A stretch of 64,000 bases of DNA from Ophiodon elongatus (Eukaryota; Chordata; Actinopteri; Perciformes; Hexagrammidae): contig JACSYO010001874.1 in assembly GCA_016806645.1 (NCBI GenBank), positions 333,501 to 397,500 on the forward strand. The letters are read 5' to 3'. Shown in pieces: positions 13,870 to 30,496 of the stretch. The notes beneath the pieces are model-generated. The model searched no databases. It saw nothing but the letters and a program-made list of their open reading frames with translations, and was not told where the DNA came from. Made by a program: the position numbers and the translations under genes. The stretch's first letter is position 1. Each line of letters opens with the position of its first letter.

Positions 13870-15364
13870 TAGGGTCCGAGCACTGACGTAGTCAGTCCGG
13901 GAGGAACCTATTGAAATTCGAAGCACGCAATTGGGCGCATATTGGGGGTACTTGCCATACTCGAAAACTCACCAAATTTGGAACGCTTGTCAGGCTTGGT
14001 GAAAATAGACGTGTGATATAGGTGTCATATTTGTGTATTAAAAAAATGGCTCTCTAGCGCCCCCTGGAAGTTGGACAGGCGACGCCCCTCGGCCAGTTTT
14101 TCCGATTGACTTGAAATTTGACACACATGTCCATCTCCACCTGCTCTACAAAAAAGCCTCTCAAACCCCTAAGCTCCGCCTACTTAGATCTTCCGCCATT
14201 TTTAATTATGTGAAAAACACATTATTGCGATCTCTTCCTACAAACTGGGTCCGATTCATACCAAATGTGCTGTGGATCATTACTGGACCTATATCCTCAG
14301 ACATTATTAAAATATTGTTCATAGCTTATTTCTTTCATAATAATAATGACCAATGAACTTCTTAGGGGCGTGGCTTGTACATCAATACTTATAACTTCAA
14401 AACCAGCGGGCCTAGTGTCCCAGGATTTGCAGCATATGTGCCCATTGCATCCTGTAATATGCCCTGAAATGTGTATGCCATTGAGACTCTAGGGGGTGCT
14501 ACAGTAATTCGGCCAATTTGTGCTTTTTTGTAATTTTTCACCATTTTCAGCCTTTGTACTCTTACGAACTCCTCCTACAGAATTAATGCGATCGACTTCA
14601 AATTTGGGCAGGATGCTCTTTAGACCTTTGTGATGAAAAATTATTAAAATCGTAAGTTTTTGTCGAACGGCCTTGACTTGGCCTGGCGCCCATTTCACAC
14701 CCATTTTGTGCGGTCTCCTCTATCCAATAAGCACAAAGAAACAATTACATGGTGAGCCTATCATTTTGCTGCTGTCTCTTTTAAATATGACCATCTCTCT
14801 ACCTGCAGTTCATTCATGTTGCCGTTACGCACCCCTCCACATCCCAATCTCCGCCCAGTCTTTGCAGATCAATCAGCTTCATTAACTCATCATTCTATCA
14901 GCCTCATCAGCCACCACCACCACCAGGCCTGGACTCCACGGGGGGATTTATCTTGTTGCTGATTGGGGCAGACGGCCCTCCATTACAAATGTCCCTGTAG
15001 AGTCCAAGCACCAAAGACTCTGTCGAGACTTTATCATCACATATCATCCATTCGCAATAAACAATTATCTTTTCTTTATCCGACTGGTCTCTCCTGATTT
15101 ACATGACATTTACATGACGTGGTCTATACTTCGCATAGAGAAACATAATGCATGTTGTTGAGCGTGTCGTCTTGCGCCACACAGCGGATACAGGAACTTG
15201 TGAAGTGTTTGCAAAGCGTAATTTCCTGCGTCACACACTCCACGCGGGAGAAAAACGTCGAACTGGCGGGCGAATGTTCTCGGCCGAGCGAGCCGGCGTC
15301 CCGCCAGCGCCCCCGACACACGCAGAGCTGCGAGGACCCGTTCATCGCTGCTTGCAGCTTTAAT
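13870..15364 (+). mobile_element. Teleost dispersed non-coding repeat (family not named)
   Basis: The left end reads AGGGTCCGAGCACTGACG; the right end reads GACCCGTTCATCGCTGCTTG then CAGCTTTAAT. I recognise these as the two ends of a very common teleost interspersed repeat. Typical internal phrases are present: TAGCGCCCCCTGGAAGTTGG, GACTTGAAATTTGACACAC and GATCGACTTCAAATTTGGGC. The middle (about 14740-15120) looks unrelated to the ends, so this copy may be two fragments or contain an insertion. No intact open frame. I cannot assign a transposon class with confidence. Confidence 0.65.
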
Positions 15365-17029
15365 TTACCCCGAAGCCCTGGCTAGTCCTGTCCGGCCCCA
15401 TTGTGGAAACCGGGCAGTTCCTGTCGGAGCTTACAAAAAATAAAAATAAAATGACATACCCAAAACCTTTCTTACCTCTTGCAAAACTTCTCATCTCCCT
15501 GTCCACACATGGACACACACACACAAACACACGAGACTCCCTCTCCTCTCTGGTGTCACAGTGTCAGATATTCCAGGTTAGGGAGAACACTGGGGAAATT
15601 ACACCTCTACCTAGGCCCCTAGCACTGTGCGCCTGTGTGTGTGTGTGTGTGTGTGTCTGTGTGAGAGAGTCCAGCAAATCTCACGGGTAAACCTGTTACC
15701 GCAGGGGAAGTGGACAGACAATGAAGAGAGGGAGGCACTGGTGGGGGTGTAGGGGAGTGGGAGGGGGCGGGGATGGGATGATGGAGTGCGGGAGAGAGCA
15801 GCAGGGATTAAAAGAGGAGAGGACAGAGGAACTGAAGCAAACTAGACCAGGCCATTCAACCGGTCCCATAGCTTCTCATTATGTGTGTGGGGAATTCACA
15901 TTGGCGAGTCCAAGATGTTCTCTCCTCAGATCTATTACCAAATTAACTAGCATGTGGTGTAATCAATAAAAATGGTGTGAAATGTATTTGTGTCCCCATG
16001 CATATAGAGGAGACGCAACCATGAGCTGCTGGGACATGCACACTGGACCCATATTTCTTTCCCGTTAGTGTTGGAGAAACAGGCGTCAATGCCGTCACCA
16101 CTGAAAATGTACGTGTAGTCTAAATTTATGTTATTCTTATCCTCAAATAAATTAGGAAATATAATGAAGTTTTGCAAGATATTGTGACTAACAAGCACTT
16201 ACCCAATTAACACACTGATGTGTTAGCGATTGTCTCAAACGAGAGAGGTTTACTAAGTAGCCCAACTAGTAGTCATTAGCGATATATCAATTCTTAGAAT
16301 TACTGTGTTATTTTCATTATAATGACATACACCCATACTTTTATGAAGTGCTTTACAGTCATTTCTGTCAGATAGGATGAGGTAAAAACTCTTCCTTGCA
16401 TGGCCAGACCAATCTCCACAATGCTGTGTCAGTGCTAAACAAAGATCTGGCTCCACACTTCATCATTCTTGGTATAAGAAAAAAACAAAAACGTCACTGA
16501 GCCAGGATGCAGCGATGGTGCCTGAGCAAAATAGATGGCGCAGACAGCGGATGGGGAGGAGAATGACGCAGGAGGTACGTGTCCAATCGGTGAATCAGAT
16601 GAGGTAAAAACTAAAAGGTAGCTGGCCCAGACAGACTGCAATCAACAGGCTTAAGTGGCTTATTGACAGAGTCAAAGCTTGTCACCTGATTGGTCTTTAG
16701 CACCCATCCATGTGACTGATGCAGGTGCTTTCTTCCATGCTTCCTGTGGCACTAAAAGCACGGATTGAAAATAAAGTGGTGGGAGGCGTTTCCAGAACCT
16801 TTCCTCGATTGCTTTTGGCTCTGTGGTAAGTCTGACACAAAGTGGAACGGGGAATCAAACCTTCAGTAACACTCCGAGCAGCCACAGCGGGCACTGTGAG
16901 ACTACACTCACAAATGCACACCCACACACTGAATGCCAAATGCACTATAAATACACACAATTACAGTACACATAATTACTGCCAATTACACTGTACTCAC
17001 TCATTCACATTCTCCCTTTCTCTGACACA

Positions 17030-17065
17030 CACTGACACACACACACACTGACACACACACACACT

Positions 17066-17111
<46 letters not shown>
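17030..17111. repeat. (CA)n microsatellite with CACTGA interruptions
   Basis: CA dinucleotides broken at regular steps by ACTGAC at the left end, then pure CA. Confidence 0.97.
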
Positions 17112-17112
<1 letters not shown>

Positions 17113-17512
17113 CAGCACTCCAACCTCAGCCCCTCATTCACGTGTACAGGCAAGTAATTACAATGTGACACAGACTAAAGGCCCAAATGCACTAAATTAC
17201 TTTTTTGCAGAGAATCAGATCGGCAATGCCAAGAACACAAAACAAGCAGTATTTTAAGAAAAGGTTGCTACTTAGGCAACATTTTTTCAATACTACAGAT
17301 GACACTTTATCTTTGATATTGAATTTAACTGGATAATGTGAAATTGGCATCATCCGATCCACTAAATGGCATCACTGTTGGAGTTCTTGGGACTACAAAA
17401 ACACTCCACTCGCTGTTAGAGAGTGAAGCTTCTCTTAACTCATAAACAATCTTTGACCGAGTACAGACTTGATTTCATGAATTGTACTTTTTCTTCATAA
17501 TCTCATTATTAC

Positions 17513-17578
17513 TTGACGCTTTGGGAATATTGTCCTCGTCACATTCCTGCCAATAAAGCATACTGAATTGAATTTAGA
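17513..17578 (+). mobile_element. 3'-end fragment of a non-LTR retrotransposon (L2-like)
   Basis: GACGCTTTGGGAATATTG, then CCTGCCAATAAAGCATACTG, then AATTGAATTTAG. The GCTTTGG...CCAATAAAGC...TGAATT pattern is the tail I associate with teleost L2-type LINEs. A second, similar tail is at 26083-26125. Only the 3' tip is present, consistent with 5' truncation. Confidence 0.5.
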
Positions 17579-17719
17579 TAAACACGACAGGTGAGGTGCA
17601 AGGCCCAGCGTTAATGTTCCCCTTCCGCAACCCTTCCTAGCAAAGTGATACTCTCTGTTGCCCACTTGCCTTCTTCAGCATGATGGCTAAATCATGCACT
17701 GGACACTGACGTGAACAGC

Positions 17720-17760
17720 CTTTCTGCCCTTCCCCTGAACAGCAGGAGAAGGGCAGAAAG
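17720..17760. repeat. 13-bp inverted repeat with 15-nt loop
   Basis: CTTTCTGCCCTTC at 17720-17732 is the exact reverse complement of 17748-17760. Confidence 0.9.
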
Positions 17761-17900
17761 TAACTTGAATTAAATGTGAGACAGGATTCAAACTCATAAC
17801 ACTAAGCATACAGGCGCAGGGCAGTTGCATCTAGGACACGCCCGACTCCTCAACTATAAAGAAAAAAACATCTGGATAGCATCCAAAAGCACCATGCATC

Positions 17901-20012
<2,112 letters not shown>

Positions 20013-20026
20013 GAGAGAGAGAGAGA

Positions 20027-20087
<61 letters not shown>
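20013..20087. repeat. (GA)n microsatellite, 75 bp
   Basis: GA dinucleotides with a single GTGA interruption. Confidence 0.98.
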
Positions 20088-20088
<1 letters not shown>

Positions 20089-20775
20089 CACTCCTGTGGA
20101 TGCTGTGACCCTAATGATGTCAAGAGTGGGAGCCGTTACTGCCCTATATTCAGATTTCACAACGAGACTTCCTTGCGTGGAACGTAATAACAAATCAGAC
20201 CAGATCCAGCGAAAAGGTGAAGAAAAACGTTTTGTTTCTCTGTGGGGTCTCTGTAGTCAAAAGACGGCGCTTTTAGTGGACGTAACGTTACACAGACCTT
20301 TTTCAAAAATCGCTATCCCGAACAGTGTGAGGCTAAATAATGAAGAGAAACAATGCGATTCCGATAAAAGAATATCTGCCATAAATCATTTACAATGGAT
20401 TTAGCCAGTTTCAGCGGAAATCTGCTGATTATTCTGTTACAATGTTGATTAAAAGAAGAACTGATGGATTACTCACACACCTAATAAGATAAAAGCAAAT
20501 ACCTCACAGAGTTTCCTGCAATATATGCAAATCGATCAGTATGGTAAAACATTGCCTATTGTGTAAATGTACATCAGGTTTAGGAAGTAGGCTGCAAGCA
20601 ATAAAGAAAAGAAAGAAAGCAAACAAGGGAAAATAGATTTTTAAAAAGGAGGGCAGAAAGTAAGAGATTCTCTCCTCCCTCGCTGGCTTTGTCACCTTCC
20701 TAACCCAAGGGGGGTGCAGAGCAAAGCACCTTGGGAAATTACTGAAACCAGAATGCATTGATTTGTCCAGGAAGA

Positions 20776-20821
20776 TGTGTGTGCATGCCTGTGTGTGTGC
20801 ATGCCTGTGTGTGTGTGCATG

Positions 20822-20872
<51 letters not shown>
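20776..20872. repeat. (TG)n with TGCATGCC interruptions
   Basis: Three TGTGTGCATGCC-type units followed by pure TG to 20872. Confidence 0.98.
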
Positions 20873-20875
<3 letters not shown>

Positions 20876-22108
20876 TGTCTGAAGGCCTTTGTACTGCAAT
20901 AAAGAGAACAGCCTGGTCGACATCTGTTTAGAGACGAAAGATAAGAGCGACAGTGTATACCGTTGTTTCAACCTTTCTCTCCGCCTCGCTCGCACTCCTG
21001 CCTTCTCCCGTCTTCTGCCGTGTAATTAAGAGCCAAAGAAAACCCTTCAACCTCTCCCAGCATGGCTTCGCAATCCCATCTCATGCTGTGCTGTTGCTCG
21101 TCTTTAAACCATCTCCGCGTTCTCTCCAGGTACCGGCCGCTGCGGTCCGACTGCAACGTGAATTCGGTCCACTTGTGAATCAACAGCTCGTGGTGGAGCT
21201 TACTGCTACTCGACATGATGAATCACGGTTTGTTATTTTGGACTTATCAAGACTGTCAAACTGAAACACACATTATTATTTTATTTTTTTCTTATCTTCC
21301 AAGTCTTGTTTTCTCCCCCTCTCCCACCCCAGCAGCTTGTAAAACCTTGACTGACAAAAAACACTTGATCAGTAATGAACCACCACTGGCAACGGGCCCA
21401 AAATACAGTGCGTATGCCAAGCACATGATGTGCGTATTCAAAGCCAGATTACAGTGAAGCAAGAATCCAGAAAATGATAATCACATCAATGTGGGCTGCT
21501 AATTTTGCATTGCACTGATCCTTTAGACAGTTACACTGTATACCCATGTATGGGCCTCTTCCATACACTGCAAAATGGGTTACTGTTGCATTACTACACA
21601 GCAAACAGTAATAGTTAGAGGTATTTCAGTGTCTGTTGTTACAGTCCCCGACTATACCGCTTTGTTGGGATGTGTTTGGTCTGCATGGATAGCAGGGAAT
21701 CAGCTGTCATATTTTGACACAACCAAAAAGTCAAGAAATATGTCTATAAACTCTATCAAACTACGCGATCTTATGCACCGATCCGATATTGCAACATCAT
21801 ATTATTTATCAGCTCATTCACGCTAAACAGGAACATAATCAGCAGCTCCGGAAGAAACGATCGCTGCGTCCGAAACCGACGATATGTGGAGTGTAAATGA
21901 GCTGGAAAGAATTATACGGTAACGTGATATTGGAATCGCACACTTGCCAATAAGTGATCGGTGGCATTTGCGATCTTGGGATTGGAACAACTCTACATTC
22001 TAACGTGTTCAATGGTTGACTGAGTGAACTACAGTTTCATCTGTTCACCTACCAGCTGCTCAAAATACCATCGACACCATATAAAACTCCCACACTGGAC
22101 TGCCACTT
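20873..22108. other. Intron sequence without recognised genes
   Basis: Unique sequence, AT-rich toward 21480-22020; no repeat array over 20 bp and no coding similarity recognised. Confidence 0.45.
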
Positions 22109-22111
22109 GTG

Positions 22112-22178
<67 letters not shown>
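22109..22178. repeat. (TGCG)n microsatellite, about 17 copies
   Basis: Pure GTGC/GCGT tetranucleotides, alternating purine-pyrimidine with one CpG per unit. Confidence 0.99.
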
Positions 22179-22364
22179 TCTCCATTTCTGTTCTCCTGTC
22201 TGTCTGGCACCATCTCCCCCTTCTCTCTGCTGGTTCAAACAAGGCTAGCAAGGTGACCCTGAATCACAGGCTGTGTGAGTGTGTGCGTATGTGTGTGTCT
22301 CTATCAGTGTGTGTTCACGTGCCTGTGCGCGCACACTTATCTGCATGCGTGTGTATGTGTGTAC

Positions 22365-22445
22365 AGTCCCAGTAATTAACACCAGCCACTAATGAAGTCC
22401 AGCTGCTCGGCAAGAGGACTGAGCCTGAGCCAAAATCTGCTAGAA
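22365..22445. promoter_or_regulatory. Candidate conserved non-coding element
   Basis: Complex block between repeats with CAGTAATTAACACCAGCCAC and CTAATGAAGTCCAGCTGC: two TAAT cores and an E-box (CAGCTG) in 60 bp. Conservation not verifiable here. Confidence 0.22.
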
Positions 22446-23593
22446 ATTGCTCTCATCCTCTGTGTGTCTCTCTCTCTCTCTCTCCCCATTTGTCCTCCGA
22501 CACACTCTCCTTCCGCCTCCCGCTTTATTCTTGATCCACACCCACTCTCTCTCTTCGTTTCACCTTATTGATCTGCATTCGGTTGTCTCTTTTCTCGCTC
22601 GCCTATTCCCTCCATGTCCTCTGCAGATTCCCTCTCTGCATCCGTCCTCAATTGCTCTGTGAAATCGCCACCGTTCCCGGTCAACATCTTGTTTTCTTAA
22701 TGTCGTGTCATTCTGCCGATGTACGGTAGCACTTTTTACTCGTGTTTTCCCGTCTGTCCCTTCTCCCCTTTACTCCATTATCTCACCCTCACAAACCTGC
22801 TTTCTTCAGTTTCTGATATTCCTCAATATATTTTTTTAAAACTGGATTACATAATAGACCCAACACTGTTTTATATTTGGTACCTAATGCTTATGTTTGT
22901 GTATTTACATATAGGGGTTGAACTATGCTTTTTTGTTTTTTAACCAATCTACACAGCAAGTACAATCCAGTTTCTACGACTTCTAAATCACGAGCAGAAG
23001 ATGGATATTAAAGTTCATTAAAGGGTTGGTTTTCCTCACATAACAAACATACTTACAGGACACAATGATCTCTCTCTTATTTGTCGATCCTTCTGTTGCC
23101 AATTCAAATAATAAAAAGGTACGAATACATTTGCGAGAATAAAAAAAAGTAAGTGTGAAAGAAGAGTAAATATAAAAGAATCCAGGTGAAGACTTGCTGC
23201 AGTCGAGCGGTGATCACATTTCTCTTTTATTTTGGTATTCCTGTCTCATCCTGTGCATCTCATCTCTGACAGAGGTCTGCCAGTCTGTACTTTCTCTCAC
23301 ATTTTGTTTTCGATATGGCCGACATATTTCAATAGTCTGTCTGAACAATGACCTGTGTCCAAGCTGCCCCGTCTTGCTTCTCATTCCGCGCTCTCTTTTA
23401 AATGAAGCCCAGGTCAACCCACCCTGCTGCGTTACATCATGGTGCTCCGAGAGGGTATGCTGCTGCCTCCCCCTCCCACGCAGAAGCAAACAGAACCAAA
23501 ACACGCAACTAAGGTCACACACACACACAGAAATCAAACATATGCACGACATTCTCTTTGTTCACATACCCTGAAACCTTGTCTCTTTTGGTC

Positions 23594-23606
23594 GCACGCA
23601 CACGCG

Positions 23607-23667
<61 letters not shown>

Positions 23668-23669
23668 AG
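23594..23669. repeat. (CA)n microsatellite, 76 bp
   Basis: Begins with CACGCA/CGCGCA variants, then pure CA. Confidence 0.98.
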
Positions 23670-23869
23670 CGAGAGATATGCCACCGAGGCACCTGTGCCA
23701 CTTTATCATGAACACACGTACAGGATTAACATATCCCTTTTTAAAGCCACAGCCTGATTACATTTCTATACAGGCCCGAGCTCCGTCTCCCACACACAAA
23801 CACACACTCACACAAACATTCTCTACCAGCTGTGACAGATGTGCCTGTCACTGGAGAAAATGAATTCAG

Positions 23870-23965
23870 AATAGTTAGTGAATTAAGCAGGGAGTTAATT
23901 GTTGCTTGGCCCCTGTTTATGAAGCGCATAAAGGCAAAGCGCCTTGTTTGTCTTGTGACAATTAG
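23870..23965. promoter_or_regulatory. Candidate conserved non-coding element
   Basis: About 95 bp of complex sequence flanked by repeats. It contains GAATTAAGCAGGGAGTTAAT, GTTTATGAAGCGCATAAAGG and CTTGTGACAATTAG, giving clustered TAAT/ATTA homeodomain cores and SOX-like CTTTG/CTTGTT sites. The composition is what intronic developmental enhancers usually look like. Function is inferred only. Confidence 0.3.
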
Positions 23966-24000
23966 CCAGCAGAGATAGAGAGGAAGCCTGTGTGAATGAT

Positions 24001-24003
<3 letters not shown>

Positions 24004-24053
<50 letters not shown>
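24004..24053. repeat. (GT)n microsatellite, 50 bp
   Basis: Uninterrupted GT dinucleotides. Confidence 0.99.
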
Positions 24054-24056
<3 letters not shown>

Positions 24057-26883
24057 TGTCCTGTTCTCTTTAGCAGCTGGTGCAGCCACACCTGGACGGG
24101 TTGAGACAGAAAGAGAGAGAGGAGAGTAGCAGGAGGGGATTGCAAAGGAGGCTTTCAGGTACATTATGGTACACAGCCCTCTATCTTTGGCCTCCCTCTC
24201 AGATACACACATACGTACACGGCGAGGGCTAATAAAGACATCACTCACACAAAGCAGACAACTTCTATACATGACTTAAGATAGCTGATGTTGCATGGAC
24301 AAATATTCTCTCTCTCTCTCTCTCTCTCTCTCGTTGTGTCTCTCCCAGTCTATTTGTCGGTGTGTCCTATTAGGTTTCCAAACAGCTTGTAATGACTGGT
24401 AATAAACAGCAGAAGAAGAGGAAGGTAAATCAAGCGAGAAGACGACAAAATGAGCTCTCCGGGGGACCACCATGCTCCCAGCCTTCAAAACACACAAACT
24501 GAAACACACTAACAATTCTAGTCCCCGTGTTCATGCACAGTCGATGGAGCAGACGATGGCAGGTTACGGGTTTCTTTCAACAGTGTCAGAGGAGGTTAGA
24601 GAAGTAAACGGGGTGACGGAGAAGGAGTGAAACTGTTAAAGGGATGAACAATGCATGGTGAGCGTGAATTGCCGACGTCATCACAGTGCGTGCGTCTCTA
24701 TGTGTTTTGTCCTCCCCGCTTGGGGGGTCAGGAATGCATGCCCTCGATTTTTGCGCATCGATTTAAACTTTCTTTGCCTTTTTTACTTTTGATGACATGC
24801 AGTGCAATGTCGTAATGCTAGGAATAAAACACTGGTCACGAACACACCACCAGGCTTGTAGGGCAAAAAGATGGAGGGGTGCAGAAGACTACGGTTATAC
24901 TGGAGGCTCCGGTTGAGATTTTATGTAAATACGTAAATGGTAGGCAAAAAAAAAAAAAAGGTTAAATATTTGAATATAATCTTTTTTTTTTTTTTAAAGA
25001 CCATGCCACAAATGTAAAGCTCTGTTTTATAGTCACTTTTTGTCTGAATTTCTAGATTTACTACTTTATTCTTTATACCTTTATCTGATGTATAATTCCC
25101 ATTATAACCTTTATACCAGTAAAGTAAAACTATTATCCAAATGACAGACACAGATTCCTGAATCTTCTTTTACTTACATCTGCCGGCATATGCCCCATCT
25201 CATCTTTCATCCTCCCATCCTTCCCTTCCTTCCTTCTTCTCTCCCTCATCTAGCCCTCTGTGGTCCTCTCTCTCCCCCCCTCTTTCCAGTCCCTTGTCCC
25301 TTCATCATCACTCCCTCCCTCCCTCTGGTGTCACGGCTCGCTGGCTCCAGGTGGCGAGGGAGGGAGGGAGGAAGGGATGTAGAGAAGGATGGATGGAGGG
25401 AGGGATGGAAGACAGGAGGGGGGATGTGCTGTCATCTGTCCCTATGCTCATACCGTCACAGTGCAGACCAACATCCTGCTCGCTACTCTGCACAGTCAAA
25501 CTGTTCAAAAATCTGGGGGGGTTTGTATCCTTTTTCCTCACTCCCATTATCTAAACATCACGTTGAACTGAGGATAACATGAGTCAGGAGAGAGAGTTGC
25601 AATGCCAACGAAACACTCCATTAAATGTAAACTTTTCCATTAAGTACCAGTATTAAGGTTAGATAGCGTAACTTTGCCAGACTCTGCGATAAAGAAATAA
25701 GTCAAGGTGATAATAAATTGATTTTTTAGTGACTGGAATGGATTCAGCACTTGGCCATTCAAATAAAGAATAAATTACTTTTGTTTTTTCTAATTTTTTA
25801 TTTAATTTTATAATAATATAACTGTGTACGTGCTGCATTATTAAAAATAATAATAATACATTTAGTACCCTTTTTTCAGTTCTTTACTAAATATTCTGCT
25901 ATAATGTGCAGTATCACTTTCATAAAATGGTCAAACTAGACGATTCCTTCTCAGACAAAGAAGTTGGAAAAGCATACATGTAATAATGCTGAAAGTTCTT
26001 CTTCTTAAAGCACCACTTTATTAAAATGTTTTAATTAAATTAAATTACCATTGTGCTCTTTTTCTTTGTTGACTATGTTATTTGATGCTTTGGCATCACG
26101 ACATGCCAATAAAGCTTAATTTAACTCTTCTATATATAAATACATCAAATATTCACCCTACATTATATTGTCAGCAGAAGTAATAGTTGTAGTAACAGGG
26201 CAGTACCAGTAATAGTACCATTAAAGATACTGGCAGCAGTAGTTCTGGGTGCTGGGTGAGTGAAGGGTGAACTGCTTTTACCGCTTCAGATTTTTCTTTC
26301 GGAACACCAACTGATCAATGTGTTGAGAGTTAAGCACACTCCTCTGAGAAGACATGTCATCACCTGTGGTGATAAAAACTCTCCCAGAAAGGACACGTGT
26401 GCCTGGGACAGGATTAAGTGTTCTGCCAATAATTCGTAGAAGGTTTTAAAAAAAATTTAAATTATACACGCTTTCCACTTACTTCCAAAATGTTTCCAGT
26501 ACAAGGGAGTACAGACATTCTACGGTTCACTCTCTTATTTGTGAAATGCTGCGCTGTGACATTAGTTTCCAGTACGACCGGTAAGCCCCGGGAAAAATAA
26601 AGGACGCGCTTCCTTCAGTCCAGAGCATTAGTGCAGACACAGACGCACACCATCAACGCAGACGCTGGAGTAGTCTGTAGCTTATTAGTTCAGGTGCAGC
26701 AGGGCAGAAGAAAACAACAACGTTGCTAGCCGGTGGCAAGGACAAACACAAACACACACACACACACACCCTCAACCACATTATCCACCTCCATTGACTC
26801 TAAAAGCTTCTTATTCGCCTCATTAAGTCTTCAGTGACACAAAGTAACCACACCAGACCCTACCTACACATAAATACAGATAG
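24054..26883. other. Intron sequence without recognised genes
   Basis: Contains a CT run (24307-24332), poly-A/T tracts near 24945-24995, a CCCT/GGGA-rich block 25200-25420 and a very AT-rich block 25640-26160. Confidence 0.5.
26083..26125 (+). mobile_element. 3'-end fragment of a non-LTR retrotransposon (L2-like)
   Basis: GATGCTTTGGCATCACGACA then TGCCAATAAAGCTTAATTTA: the same GCTTTGG...CCAATAAAGC pattern as at 17513-17578. Very short, so the class assignment is tentative. Confidence 0.45.
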
Positions 26884-26893
26884 GTGTGTGTGT

Positions 26894-26957
<64 letters not shown>
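26884..26957. repeat. (TG)n microsatellite, 74 bp
   Basis: TG dinucleotides with one TCTC interruption near the left end. Confidence 0.98.
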
Positions 26958-26959
<2 letters not shown>

Positions 26960-27558
26960 GCAAAAAAAAGAGGGGGGTAGTGGGGGTGTTCACACATCTT
27001 TCTGTGTGTGCACAGATGCACACAGGGGCCCTTGGGGCGGCTGCTTAGACAGCAGCCCGGCATTACTAGTCAAGCGCATCACAGATTTGACTGCAGGCTA
27101 ACAGACAGACTGAATGCAGATTGACTGTTCTGAATCAGCAGAGAAGTGCAACCTCAAGGAACAAGAAAGGAATGAATTCATCCAATGCTTTGCTCCACAC
27201 AGTTTTTCCTCTGCAGAGGGGAGATTGAAAAGTGAAAGCGCCGGTGATTCAAGTGAAAATAACCGGAGTTCATTCACGTCACGCTATTTGACAAGGATAT
27301 ATTTAGAGTGAACCGATGCCGACCCTGCACACTCACAAGTATCTGGCCGACAAGAACACAGTTTAAAAGTTATGCCCCCCCAACTACTGATCATCAAATC
27401 TGTGAAGAATGTGAATATAGGGAAGGCGAGGTAACACTATTAGAGTGCATTGATGTAAATAGGTAAGTAAAGCTCATGCTGAGGACACATCATTAGCCAC
27501 CACACTCCACGGGGAGCACTTAGATCCAGGTGAGTGGCCACTCGATACCTTCAAGGCA

Positions 27559-27560
<2 letters not shown>

Positions 27561-27647
<87 letters not shown>
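27561..27647. repeat. (TG)n microsatellite, 87 bp
   Basis: Uninterrupted TG dinucleotides. Confidence 0.99.
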
Positions 27648-29377
<1,730 letters not shown>

Positions 29378-30174
29378 CTGTCTTCACCTCACACTATCAC
29401 ACAAGGAGGGAAGTTCTTCATGATGTGCAGCTGCACAGCAGAAAACAATAAAGCCTGCCAAAAAAAGCGCTGCAGTTTGGGAGACGTGCACACAAACAAT
29501 ATACACAAGTTCATACAGTGAGAGGAGGGGGCATCTTAAACAATTAGACCACACATTACAGAAGAGGGAACCATTGCGTTCCTTATGCTCTCTATGAAGT
29601 CTTGGTGATGATGAAATAGAGCAGTGTGGGGCTTATCTAAAGACAAAAGATAGACATTTGGATGGTAAAGGTCTTTTAATTGGGCTGCAGATAGACATGA
29701 GAGTGGTGTGGGGTTTTTTTTTTTGGGGGGTTTATAAGATTAGCTGATCTGACTGAGCAGCTCTACACGCAGAGATAAAAACCCTGAAGTTTACTGTCAT
29801 CCCTCTTCTTCAGTGCTGCCCTCCACCACCCTCGGCTCTGCCTCTTTCTCTTTTTTTCTGTCGTCTCTCATCTCTCTGCTAACCCCCCCTCGCATCTTCT
29901 CCTCCCATGAAGCCCCCCCCCCCCCAGTGTGCCCAGCCAAAAACACAAATAAATACTTTCTACATTCTCCTCTCATCTCCACTTCCTCAAGCCCTCCCTT
30001 CACTTCCCACCTGCTCAGCAACGTTGGGGGCTAGAAAAAAACGAACGCACACAGCTCTGTGATTACACACACATACACACAGGTGGGATATGGCCCCAAC
30101 CCACCTACACACACACACACAAAACCTGGATCGACAGAGTTCTTCTTTGTCTCATAGAAACAAATTAATGTACA

Positions 30175-30177
<3 letters not shown>

Positions 30178-30223
<46 letters not shown>
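30178..30223. repeat. (TA)n microsatellite, 46 bp
   Basis: Pure TA dinucleotides; the only TA array of this size in the window. Confidence 0.99.
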
Positions 30224-30453
30224 CTGTATAACTATCCATACTATTATATTATATAAAATACATAAGTTGTGATTCATACTGTAATCTGTACATATTACTC
30301 TGCAGTGTATTGTACTTGCCCTTTTGTCTGACACACAAAAGCACCCAAAAAATTCTCAAATGGCGAGCTGCTACCGGAGGCAAAAATTGATAACTCCATT
30401 TTCTTTCACTCTCTCTCTCATCGGTGTGTGGGAGATGGACTTAAACTGTGCAT

Positions 30454-30454
30454 G

Positions 30455-30490
<36 letters not shown>

Positions 30491-30492
30491 TG
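30454..30492. repeat. (GCGT)n microsatellite
   Basis: About nine to ten GCGT units, the same motif as at 22109-22178. Confidence 0.98.
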
Positions 30493-30496
30493 ATCT

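Noticed and set aside
22109..22178. CRISPR-like or coding tandem repeat
   Set aside because: Simple tetranucleotide microsatellite without spacers, in a vertebrate intron.
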